Of a stretch of DNA of 6,098 nucleotides, positions 1 through 5,297 are shown one piece after another. The translations under genes and the position numbers were made by a program. Positions within the stretch are counted from its first letter, which is position 1. Each line of letters begins with the position of its first letter. This DNA comes from an uncultured Actinomycetes bacterium (GTDB lineage: Bacteria > Actinomycetota > Actinomycetes > S36-B12), in assembly GCA_903848435.1 (NCBI GenBank), contig CAINGG010000195.1, positions 1 to 6,098 on the forward strand. Direction: 5' to 3'. A model generated the notes under the pieces. It ran no database searches. It was given only the letters and a program-made list of their open reading frames with translations, and was not told where the DNA came from.

Positions 1-244
1 AGTAGATGCCGAACTCGTGCTGCAGGATCACCACCTGGTACTCGCTAAGGACCTGCGCCGTCGCGGGCAGGTCGTGTTGGTCGTCATGCACGTGCCGGAC
101 GCCATCGCCACCCGCGGAGCCCAGCGCGACGATGTCGACGTCCGCACCCGCTGTGACCATGGCATCGCTCAGAGATCGGGCGAAGGTGGCGATACCGCAG
201 CGCGTGGGCGGATACGTGCTGACCATGGCGATCCTCGGCAGCAT
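1..244 (-). CDS. Glycosyltransferase, GT4/GT-B type, N-terminal part (truncated by window edge)
   Basis: Reading the minus strand from the ATG at 244 gives 81 residues before the window ends. The chain opens with PRIAMVSTYPPTRCGIATF (residues 3-21), the wording of the N-terminal Rossmann half of family-4 GT-B glycosyltransferases, where the Gly-Ile-Ala-Thr-Phe stretch lies near the acceptor site. It ends with LQHEFGIY (residues 74-81), which matches the usual QHE-Y/F-GI segment of that family. Such enzymes move a sugar from a nucleotide-sugar donor to an acceptor in cell-wall glycan, glycolipid or exopolysaccharide synthesis, in the cytoplasm or at the inner face of the membrane. The sugar and acceptor cannot be told because the donor-binding C-terminal half is missing. 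The start is well supported: GAGAGGAG (252-259, minus strand) lies 7 nt upstream. A second in-frame Met at residue 7 lacks such a site. The gene is divergent from the SGNH hydrolase. Confidence 0.85.
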   Translation of the reverse strand, partial: MLPRIAMVSTYPPTRCGIATFARSLSDAMVTAGADVDIVALGSAGGDGVRHVHDDQHDLPATAQVLSEYQVVILQHEFGIY

Positions 245-336
245 GCGCGGACTCCTCTCGGGTAGGCGGCATGGGTCGAGCCGCGGTGAGTCCTCATCGT
301 GATTGCCGGGCACGGTCTCGGAGAGCCGCGATCCAT

Positions 337-366
337 CCGGTCAGCGGTCATTGACCGATTGACCGG
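337..366. promoter_or_regulatory. Nested palindrome of GGTCA/TGACC half-sites, candidate operator
   Basis: CGGTCA-T-TGACCG (345-357) is a perfect palindrome around one base. It is flanked by outer arms CCGGTCA (337-343) and TGACCGG (360-366), so four half-sites occupy 30 bp. The site lies between two divergent genes, 93 bp from the glycosyltransferase start and 71 bp from the hydrolase start. That placement suits a dimeric repressor acting on one or both promoters. TTGACC at 351-356 or 359-364 could also act as a plus-strand -35 box, but I see no good -10 behind either. The regulator is unknown. Confidence 0.45.
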
Positions 367-437
367 AGCCTGGTCGTCCCTGTCTCGCGCCGCCTCACTG
401 CCGGTGGCACTCTGGTGGAGACAAGGGAGGCGAAGGC

Positions 438-1292
438 ATGCGGGTTTCACGACTGCTGTGGACGACGGGGTTTCTTGCTGCCGCGGCCGCGGCGCCCCTG
501 GCCTTCGTGGTCGCGCAAGTGCAGCGGCGTGCGGTCGGCGATGTCGACGACTACCTGGCAGGGCCCCCGTCGTCACGGCCCCCCGTGGTCTGCCTCGGCG
601 CCAGCATCATCCGCGGTCGTGCATCGGTCGACTTCGTGCAGATGCTCCGTGAGCGCTTCCCTGACCGCACGTTCGTGAATGCGGGCGTCAACGGCAACAC
701 CGTCTGGGAGGTGCTTCAGCGTGTCGATGATGTGCTGGCATGCGAGCCATCCGAGGTCGTGATCCTGGTCGGCACCAACGATGTCCTGGCCACGCTGGCC
801 CCGGATGGGGGAGAGCGGGTACGCGACGGCAAGCACCTGCCGGTGGTGTCTTCGGTCCACGACTACCGCACCAACCTTGACGCCGTTGTGGCGCGCCTGC
901 AGGCTGCCGGTTGTCGTGTTGCGCTTGCGTCGCTTCCGCCGCTCGGGCAGGACCTCGAAGCACCAGCCAATGTGCGGATTCGCGCGTTCAATGACGTGAT
1001 CGCAGAGGTGGCCGTCGTGCGCGGGGCGACCTACCTGCCTGTCTACGAGCAGATGGCCCACGAGCTCATCACGGCGGACGCGGCGCATGGCCCGCAGTGG
1101 ACCGGATCGTGGCGCCCGGGCGTCGAGTCGCTCTCGCGACACTTCTTGCTGGGCCAAAGTTACGACGAGATCGCGCACCGACGGGGGCGACTCCTGTCGC
1201 CCGATGACGTTCATCTCGACACGCATGGGGCGAGAATCGTCGCCGATGCCGCTGAAGCCTTCGTCCGCGATTCTCAGCGCAGCACGGCGTAG
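438..1292 (+). CDS. SGNH/GDSL-type hydrolase, membrane-anchored or exported
   Basis: The protein has 284 residues and carries the four SGNH blocks in order. Block I is CLGASIIRG with the predicted nucleophile Ser56. Block II is NAGVNG (81-86) with the oxyanion Gly83. Block III is VGTND with Asn114. Block V is DDVH with Asp256 and His259. The block I text is G-A-S rather than G-D-S, a variant seen in a subset of the family. Residues 5-27 form a hydrophobic, Ala-rich segment after Arg2 and Arg5, so the enzyme is probably exported or held in the membrane with its active site outside; no lipobox Cys is present. Family members hydrolyse esters of lipids, acetylated sugars or peptidoglycan; the substrate here is unknown. 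The start is fixed by AGGGAGG (424-430), 7 nt before the ATG. The neighbouring divergent glycosyltransferase and convergent L,D-transpeptidase fit a cell-envelope role, but this is inference. The 3' end overlaps the transpeptidase gene by 19 bp. Confidence 0.88.
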   Translation: MRVSRLLWTTGFLAAAAAAPLAFVVAQVQRRAVGDVDDYLAGPPSSRPPVVCLGASIIRGRASVDFVQMLRERFPDRTFVNAGVNGNTVWEVLQRVDDVLACEPSEVVILVGTNDVLATLAPDGGERVRDGKHLPVVSSVHDYRTNLDAVVARLQAAGCRVALASLPPLGQDLEAPANVRIRAFNDVIAEVAVVRGATYLPVYEQMAHELITADAAHGPQWTGSWRPGVESLSRHFLLGQSYDEIAHRRGRLLSPDDVHLDTHGARIVADAAEAFVRDSQRSTA

Positions 1293-1954
1293 GCAGCTGC
1301 GCCTACGCCGATAGAAATCGCCGGTGACTCCTCGGGGAGAAGCCACGTGACGATGCGCTTCATGTGCCGCTGTGCGACGGAGACGCAGCCCTGCGTGGGC
1401 CGGCCTTCGCTGACGTGCAGGAAAAAGGCCGAGCCGTCGCCCCTGACGACAGGCAACCGGTTGTAGTCGATGACGACGGCGTACCCATAGGCGGCCACTG
1501 CACCCAGCTGCTCGGAGCGGGACTGGTCGAAGCCACACCGATCGCCGGGGGAGCAGCGCTGGTAGGTGTTGTACTTGCCGCTGCGAACGTCAGACACCCA
1601 CCAGTCCGAGAGTCCCACGCGGCGGTAGGGCAGGTGAGCCCCCGGGTCGCGGTACCTGCCGAAGGCTTCGCTCAGGGAGAAGGTGCCCGCCGGGGTACGA
1701 GAGACGCGCTCAGAAGCTCTGCCCACGCCGTCCTCGCCGACGTAGGCGGTCATCGGCCCGAGGACCCGCGCGTACTCTCCAGCGGCGCTATCCCACTGCC
1801 ACGCTTCGAGGACTCCACTCGTCGACGACGCGGTGGCCACGCGCACGGTGATGACCTGGCTGTGCACAGGCTCGCGCGGCTCCGCGTGCGCGGGAACGGC
1901 GACGGCCAACGACGCGACCACTGCGCCGGTGGCAGCAAGCACGCGGGTAAGCAC
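1274..1954 (-). CDS. Secreted L,D-transpeptidase, YkuD family
   Basis: The protein has 226 residues from a GTG start. Residues 1-24 form a signal peptide: Arg4, a hydrophobic core, then PAHA before Glu25, a good signal peptidase I site. The mature part is a single YkuD-like domain. TPAGTF (88-93) is the usual early motif, and FFLHVSEGRPTQGCVSV (177-193) holds the predicted catalytic His180 and Cys190. Enzymes of this fold make 3-3 cross-links in peptidoglycan or attach proteins to it, working outside the membrane on the meso-diaminopimelate of tetrapeptide stems. The H-x9-C spacing and TQGC wording are those of the shorter COG3786-like branch rather than the classical S/T-H-G-C form, so the exact reaction is less certain. 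Cys134 and Cys140 may form a disulfide. There is no LysM or other wall-binding module. No Shine-Dalgarno sits at a useful distance, and a TACTCT box ends 6 nt before the start, suggesting a leaderless mRNA. The tail overlaps the hydrolase gene. Confidence 0.87.
   Translation of the reverse strand: MLTRVLAATGAVVASLAVAVPAHAEPREPVHSQVITVRVATASSTSGVLEAWQWDSAAGEYARVLGPMTAYVGEDGVGRASERVSRTPAGTFSLSEAFGRYRDPGAHLPYRRVGLSDWWVSDVRSGKYNTYQRCSPGDRCGFDQSRSEQLGAVAAYGYAVVIDYNRLPVVRGDGSAFFLHVSEGRPTQGCVSVAQRHMKRIVTWLLPEESPAISIGVGAAAYAVLR
1285..1310. terminator. Convergent-gene hairpin inside both coding ends
   Basis: CGGCGTAGGC (1285-1294) and GCCTACGCCG (1301-1310) form a perfect 10-bp stem with a 6-nt loop. 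It contains the hydrolase stop codon (TAG, 1290-1292) and also encodes the last residues of the transpeptidase on the other strand. Neither strand has a U-run after the stem, so it is not a classical intrinsic terminator. Stem-only terminators are proposed for actinobacteria, and the convergent position makes a bidirectional terminator the likeliest role. Confidence 0.5.
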
Positions 1955-1960
1955 GCCACC

Positions 1961-1966
1961 AGAGTA
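1961..1966 (-). promoter_or_regulatory. Candidate -10 box (TACTCT) for a leaderless transpeptidase mRNA
   Basis: TACTCT fits the actinobacterial TANNNT -10 pattern and ends 6 nt before the GTG at 1954, so transcription would begin at or next to the start codon. The only purine-rich stretch, GGAGGG (1973-1978), is 18 nt from the start, too far to act as a ribosome binding site. No clear -35 box is seen. Confidence 0.45.
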
Positions 1967-1992
1967 GGTCGTCCCTCCGGCTGTTTCCCCTC

Positions 1993-2054
1993 CGCGAGTG
2001 TGCAGCCGTGCCAGGGATCCCCTCAGGACCCCGCGTCACGGCTGCACACTCGCG
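1993..2054 (-). terminator. 18-bp perfect hairpin with a second hairpin in its loop
   Basis: CGCGAGTGTGCAGCCGTG (1993-2010) is exactly complementary to CACGGCTGCACACTCGCG (2037-2054). The 26-nt loop holds a further 7-bp stem (2014-2020 with 2026-2032). That inner stem includes a G-U pair in minus-strand RNA but an A-C mismatch in plus-strand RNA, which favours a role in the minus-strand transcript. The stem begins 6 nt after the S51 hydrolase stop codon, and its far arm lies 26 bp upstream of the transpeptidase -10 box. No U-run follows, so it is best read as a stem-only terminator separating two codirectional genes; an mRNA-stability element or a mobile palindromic repeat are alternatives. 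Confidence 0.6.
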
Positions 2055-2060
2055 AGTGGG

Positions 2061-2777
2061 TCAGGCGTTGACGTCGAGGGCGATGGGTGAGTCGATGCGC
2101 TCGCGCCCCTCATGGGTGATGAGGTACGCCGACTGCTCGCCCATGACCGACCACTCCCAGGGGATGCCGGTGCTGCCCGGGTCCTGGGCGACGAGTGCGG
2201 TCTCCTCGTCGATGCCCAGCACGGTTGCGCCCTCGGTGACGAGCGGGCGAAGAGCCATGTCGGGCATCCATCGGGTGTAGCGGTCGAAGTGCGGCAGCAC
2301 GCGTGCTTGCGGCACGATGCCGAGCCCGTCGGCGCCGCCGGATCGTGGATGCCGGAAGTTGGGGACGTAACCACCCATGGCCATGGCGCCGGCGCTGCAT
2401 CCGCCGAGACCGGCACCCCCTCGCCAGGTACGCACGATGGCTTCCCAGACGACCGTGTCTCGCAATGTCGAGGCAAGGAAGGTGGGGTTGCCACCGGAGA
2501 GGTAGACGAGCCCGGCGCGCTCGATCATCGGGACCCAGCGCGCATCCTGGGCATCATCACGCGTGCGCACGTCAACGACCACCTGCTCGGCATCCAGTCG
2601 CTCGGCGGCAGCACGGCCGAGTGAATGCCAGTGGTCGAGCGAGCCCTGGCCTTCCGGGGCGGCCGCTGTTGCCAGCTGGACGTAGACGCGGGGCCGGTCG
2701 GCGAGCAGCCATGCCTCAACAGGCTGCATGACGGGGAGGTATTCCCCGCTGCCGACGAGGGCAAGACGGCCGGGCAT
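2061..2777 (-). CDS. Peptidase S51 / cyanophycinase-like serine hydrolase
   Basis: The protein has 238 residues and a class-I glutamine-amidotransferase-like fold with serine in place of cysteine at the nucleophile. LSGGNPTF (93-100) is the usual family motif, GGCSAGAMAMG (125-135) is the nucleophile elbow with Ser128, LPHFDRY (161-167) supplies a probable catalytic His163, and GIDEETALV (188-196) is the conserved acidic strand seen in cyanophycinases. Known members are dipeptidase E, which cuts Asp-X dipeptides, and cyanophycinase, which cuts the Asp-Arg polymer. No cyanophycin synthetase is visible, so I give no substrate. There is no signal peptide, so it is probably cytoplasmic. The frame stays open upstream to 3014, but the ATG at 2777 is right: homology-like sequence begins there (MPGRLALVGSGEYLP), and a longer start would run through the copper-ATPase promoter and coding region. 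No strong ribosome binding site precedes it, and a TACCGT box ends 6 nt upstream. Confidence 0.85.
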   Translation of the reverse strand: MPGRLALVGSGEYLPVMQPVEAWLLADRPRVYVQLATAAAPEGQGSLDHWHSLGRAAAERLDAEQVVVDVRTRDDAQDARWVPMIERAGLVYLSGGNPTFLASTLRDTVVWEAIVRTWRGGAGLGGCSAGAMAMGGYVPNFRHPRSGGADGLGIVPQARVLPHFDRYTRWMPDMALRPLVTEGATVLGIDEETALVAQDPGSTGIPWEWSVMGEQSAYLITHEGRERIDSPIALDVNA

Positions 2778-2783
2778 GCACTC

Positions 2784-2789
2784 ACGGTA
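2784..2789 (-). promoter_or_regulatory. Candidate -10 box (TACCGT) for a leaderless S51 hydrolase mRNA
   Basis: TACCGT matches TANNNT and is separated from the ATG at 2777 by exactly 6 nt, the same geometry as the transpeptidase gene next door. Transcription would start on or beside the A of ATG. The only Shine-Dalgarno-like text, GTGAG, overlaps this box and lies too close to the start. No TTGACA-like -35 is seen. Confidence 0.45.
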
Positions 2790-2790
2790 G

Positions 2791-2811
2791 TCGGGCGCCG
2801 ACGACGCCCGA
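2791..2811. repeat. Inverted repeat TCGGGCG-N7-CGCCCGA, possible operator
   Basis: The two 7-base arms (2791-2797 and 2805-2811) are perfectly complementary around a 7-nt centre. If the S51 gene starts transcription at about 2777, the repeat covers roughly -14 to -34, between the -10 and -35 positions, where a bound protein would block RNA polymerase. Arms this short and GC-rich can arise by chance in such DNA. Confidence 0.3.
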
Positions 2812-2852
2812 GGGCGGTGTGCTGGTCGACCCTGTGGGGCCCGAGGGGCGCG

Positions 2853-2879
2853 GGGAACATCGCGGCAGGTGGCACCGTT
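2853..2879 (+). promoter_or_regulatory. Candidate ECF-sigma (SigR/SigH-like) promoter of the copper ATPase gene
   Basis: GGGAACA begins at 2853 and CGTT lies at 2876-2879, giving GGGAAC-N17-CGTT. This agrees with the published thiol-stress ECF promoter pattern (roughly GGGAAY with GTT 16-18 nt later) of SigR in Streptomyces and SigH in mycobacteria. It would place the RNA start near 2886-2888, just ahead of the ribosome binding site AGAGGAGG (2895-2902). SigE-type sigma factors recognise a similar sequence, so the exact sigma factor is uncertain. Confidence 0.5.
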
Positions 2880-2907
2880 GTAGCGTCCGCACCTAGAGGA
2901 GGTGGAC

Positions 2908-5103
2908 GTGACGCAGAGCGTGGAGCTGGCCGTCTCCGGCATGACGTGCACCACCTGTGCCTCCCGCATTGAGCGCAAGCTCAACAAGATTCCCGGGGTG
3001 AGTGCCTCGGTCAACTACGCCACCGAAAGCGCCCATGTCGACTTCGGTCCTGACGTCGAGGTGGCCGATCTCTTGCGGACGATCGAGCAGACCGGTTATG
3101 CGGCGTCGCTGGTAGCCGATGCCGCCGTCGACGATGCCGAGGTCGCATCCCTGCGGATTCGATTCTGGGTGTCGCTTGCCCTTGCCCTGCCCGTCGTTGC
3201 GTTGGCGATGGTGCCTGTCCTGCAGTTCCCCGGATGGCAGTGGGTGTCTCTCGTCCTTACGACGGTCGTCGTGGCCTGGGGTGCATGGCCCTTCCACCGT
3301 GCTGCGGCGATCAATGCACGCCACGCGGCAGCCACGATGGACACGCTGGTCAGCCTCGGCGTGCTCGCCGCCTATCTGTGGAGCGTGTGGGCACTGGTCT
3401 TCGGTGGCGCCGGTGCCCTGGACTACACGATGAGCCACGGGCTCTTCGCGCGCTCGCATGGCGGACCACCGGACCTCTACTTCGAAGTGGCCGCCGCTGT
3501 GCCGGTCTTCCTACTGGCCGGCCGCTGGTTCGAGGCACGCGCCAAGCGTCGCTCGACGCAGGCGCTGCGAGCGCTCGCCGGCCTGGCTGCCCCCGATGCG
3601 GCCGTGCTGGTCGATGGCGTCGAGGTCCGCACGCCCGCCGCTTCCTTGCGCGTGGGTGATCGATTCGTCGTACGCCCCGGTGAGCGCATCGCCACTGACG
3701 GCGTGGTCGAGTTGGGCCAGAGTGCGGTCGACGCCTCGCTGCTGACCGGGGAGCCGGTGCCGCTTGAGGTGGGGACCGGTGATTCCGTCACGGGTGCCAC
3801 GGTGAACGTCGATGGCACGCTCACCGTGCGAGCCACTCGCGTGGGGGCCGACACTCAACTCGCGCACATGGCCCGACTGGTCGCGGAGGCGCAGGGCGGC
3901 AAGGCACCCGTGCAGCGACTCGCGGATCGAGTTGCGAGCGTGTTCGTGCCGGTCGTCATCGTGGTCGCGCTGGCCACGCTTGCTGTCTGGATTCTCGTGT
4001 CCGGTGATGTCGAAGCTGCCTTCACGGCAGCGGTGGCCGTGCTGATCATCGCCTGCCCCTGCGCGCTTGGCCTGGCTACGCCGACCGCTCTGCTCGTCGG
4101 CACGGGCCGCGGCGCTCAGCTCGGTATCTTGATACGCGGTCCCGAAGTGCTCGAGGACACCCGTCGCGTCAACACCGTCGTACTCGACAAGACCGGCACG
4201 GTGACAGCCGGTCGCATGTCGCTGCAGGATGTCGTCGCGGCTCCCGGCGAGGACCCGGTGATAGTCGGTGCCATGGCTGCCGCAGTCGAAGCGCCCAGCG
4301 AGCACCCGATCGGTCGCGCCATTGCCGCGGGCATCACTGCCCTGCCCGTGGAGCAGTTCCGCAACGAACGGGGCCTGGGTGTCCGGGGGATCGTGCAGTC
4401 ACACGAGGTCGCCGCGGGCCGACCGGAGTGGGTGGCGGCCACGGTGGGCGCGGGCGAGGTGCCGGCGAGCCTGCGGGCACGCATCGATTCGGCAGAGAAT
4501 GACGGCATGACCGTCGTGGCAGTCGGCTGGTCGGGTGCCGTGCGTGGCGCCATGGTGGTCGCGGACTCGCCACGTCCGTCAAGTGCGCACGCGGTCTCCC
4601 TGCTTCGTGGCCTTGGCCTGGAGCCGGTCTTGGTCACGGGCGACAACCTCCGCACCGCTGAGTCCGTCGCGGCCAGCGTGGGGATCACACGCGTACGAGC
4701 GGGGGTCCTGCCGCAGGAGAAGGTCGAGATCGTGCGCGCGCTGCAGTCTGAAGGGCGCATCGTCGCCGTGGTCGGGGACGGCGTCAACGATGCCCCGGCG
4801 CTTGCACAAGCCGACCTGGGCATCGCGATGGGCACGGGCACGGACGCCGCGATCGAGGCCAGCGACCTGACCCTCGTGCGGGCCGATCTCATGGCCGCGG
4901 TGGATGCGATCCGGCTGTCTCGCAGCACCCTGCGCACGATCAAGGGCAATCTCTTCTGGGCCTTCGCCTACAACGTGGCGATGATCCCGCTGGCCGCCGC
5001 GGGACTCCTCAATCCCCTGCTGGCCGGAGCCGCCATGGCACTGTCGTCGGTCTTCGTCGTGGCCAACAGCCTGCTCCTGCGACGCTTCCGCCCGAGCGCG
5101 TAG
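2908..5103 (+). CDS. copA: Cu(+)-exporting P1B-type ATPase (CopA)
   Basis: The protein has 731 residues, the usual length for a CopA with one N-terminal metal-binding domain. That domain (about 3-66) carries GMTCTTC with Cys14 and Cys17. Eight membrane helices follow, at about 86-105, 112-127, 147-167, 190-208, 345-364, 372-390, 682-701 and 703-723. The actuator loop has TGE (280-282). Helix 6 has the metal-site CPC (383-385). The catalytic DKTGT starts at Asp427, the phosphorylated residue. SEHP (464-467), GLGVRG (489-494), TGDN (577-580) and GDGVND (623-628) complete the ATP-binding and P domains. Tyr688-Asn689 in helix 7 and Met710 with Ser713-Ser714 in helix 8 are the P1B-1 signature, so the cargo is Cu(+)/Ag(+), pumped out of the cytoplasm. 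The short loop between helices 3 and 4 (around 175-188) contains Met and His residues that could help release metal. I chose the GTG at 2908 because AGAGGAGG ends 5 nt before it; the in-frame GTG at 2902 overlaps that site. No copZ chaperone or csoR repressor adjoins the gene. Confidence 0.97.
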   Translation: MTQSVELAVSGMTCTTCASRIERKLNKIPGVSASVNYATESAHVDFGPDVEVADLLRTIEQTGYAASLVADAAVDDAEVASLRIRFWVSLALALPVVALAMVPVLQFPGWQWVSLVLTTVVVAWGAWPFHRAAAINARHAAATMDTLVSLGVLAAYLWSVWALVFGGAGALDYTMSHGLFARSHGGPPDLYFEVAAAVPVFLLAGRWFEARAKRRSTQALRALAGLAAPDAAVLVDGVEVRTPAASLRVGDRFVVRPGERIATDGVVELGQSAVDASLLTGEPVPLEVGTGDSVTGATVNVDGTLTVRATRVGADTQLAHMARLVAEAQGGKAPVQRLADRVASVFVPVVIVVALATLAVWILVSGDVEAAFTAAVAVLIIACPCALGLATPTALLVGTGRGAQLGILIRGPEVLEDTRRVNTVVLDKTGTVTAGRMSLQDVVAAPGEDPVIVGAMAAAVEAPSEHPIGRAIAAGITALPVEQFRNERGLGVRGIVQSHEVAAGRPEWVAATVGAGEVPASLRARIDSAENDGMTVVAVGWSGAVRGAMVVADSPRPSSAHAVSLLRGLGLEPVLVTGDNLRTAESVAASVGITRVRAGVLPQEKVEIVRALQSEGRIVAVVGDGVNDAPALAQADLGIAMGTGTDAAIEASDLTLVRADLMAAVDAIRLSRSTLRTIKGNLFWAFAYNVAMIPLAAAGLLNPLLAGAAMALSSVFVVANSLLLRRFRPSA

Positions 5104-5117
5104 GCGTCATCGTGGAA

Positions 5118-5156
5118 TCGTCGGGGCCCGACGACCCGGGCCGGTGAGCGGGCCCG
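5118..5156 (+). terminator. GC-rich double hairpin after copA
   Basis: TCGTCGGG (5118-5125) and CCCGACGA (5127-5134) are perfectly complementary around one base, so the real hairpin would be about 6 bp with a GC loop. A second stem, CGGGCC (5137-5142) with GGCCCG (5151-5156), follows at once. They begin 15 nt past the copA stop. No U-run follows, so termination is inferred from position and structure only. Several alternative pairings among the GGGCCC tracts are possible. Confidence 0.4.
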
Positions 5157-5167
5157 AGACAGGGACC

Positions 5168-5183
5168 TGTGCCCTTGCTCACA
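5168..5183. promoter_or_regulatory. CRP/GlxR-type cAMP-receptor protein box upstream of PEPCK
   Basis: TGTGCCCTTGCTCACA matches 9 of the 10 fixed bases of TGTGA-N6-TCACA, the site of CRP and of its actinobacterial relatives GlxR and Crp. Its centre is at 5175.5, about 71.5 bp upstream of the RNA start predicted from the promoter at 5213-5240, a spacing compatible with activation from the same face of the helix. PEP carboxykinase is a common target of carbon-source control by this family. The predicted start point is itself unproven. Confidence 0.5.
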
Positions 5184-5200
5184 AACGGCCGTCAGTAAGG

Positions 5201-5222
5201 GTTTACATGGTGTTTACAGGTG
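5201..5222 (+). repeat. Two GTTTACA direct repeats, 11-bp period
   Basis: GTTTACATGGT (5201-5211) is followed at once by GTTTACAGGTG (5212-5222); 8 of 11 positions agree, including a perfect 7-base core. A 7+4 tandem with an 11-bp period is the layout used by OmpR/PhoB-type response regulators, including the actinobacterial PHO box. The core differs from GTTCACC at two positions, so the regulator is not identified. The second repeat contains the candidate -35 box of the PEPCK gene. Confidence 0.4.
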
Positions 5223-5240
5223 GCTTGTTACGGGCAGGAT
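5213..5240 (+). promoter_or_regulatory. Candidate promoter of the PEPCK gene
   Basis: TTTACA (5213-5218) resembles the -35 consensus TTGACA at five of six bases, and CAGGAT (5235-5240) resembles a TANNNT -10 box after a 16-nt spacer. The RNA would start near 5247, leaving an untranslated leader of about 50 nt. The -10 box lacks the usual first T, so the call is tentative; the upstream TTTACA at 5202-5207 could serve instead, with a poorer -10. Confidence 0.35.
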
Positions 5241-5297
5241 GGGCCCAGGCTGCTCCTATGGGCTGACGCACCGGACCTGACGCGACGAGGAGATCCG

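Noticed and set aside
573..1538. A 321-codon open frame on the minus strand across the SGNH hydrolase gene
   Set aside because: It is antisense to a well-supported gene, its translation is Arg/His-rich without domain motifs, and long antisense frames are expected in GC-rich coding DNA.
1364..2071. A 235-codon plus-strand open frame opposite the L,D-transpeptidase
   Set aside because: The minus-strand product has a signal peptide and the YkuD motif; the plus-strand translation shows no family features and runs through the long hairpin.
2829..2850. GC-rich CCTGTGGGG/CCCGAGG text as a CsoR-type copper operator
   Set aside because: The two-fold symmetry is poor (10 of 16 positions) and G/C runs are common here; it also lies upstream of a better-supported promoter.
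2778..3014. N-terminal extension of the S51 hydrolase to a start at 3014
   Set aside because: The extra 79 residues are low-complexity, overlap the start of copA on the other strand, and precede the natural family start MPGRLALVG.
3511..4949. Long minus-strand open frames inside copA
   Set aside because: The plus strand encodes every P1B ATPase motif continuously; the antisense translations have no recognisable features.
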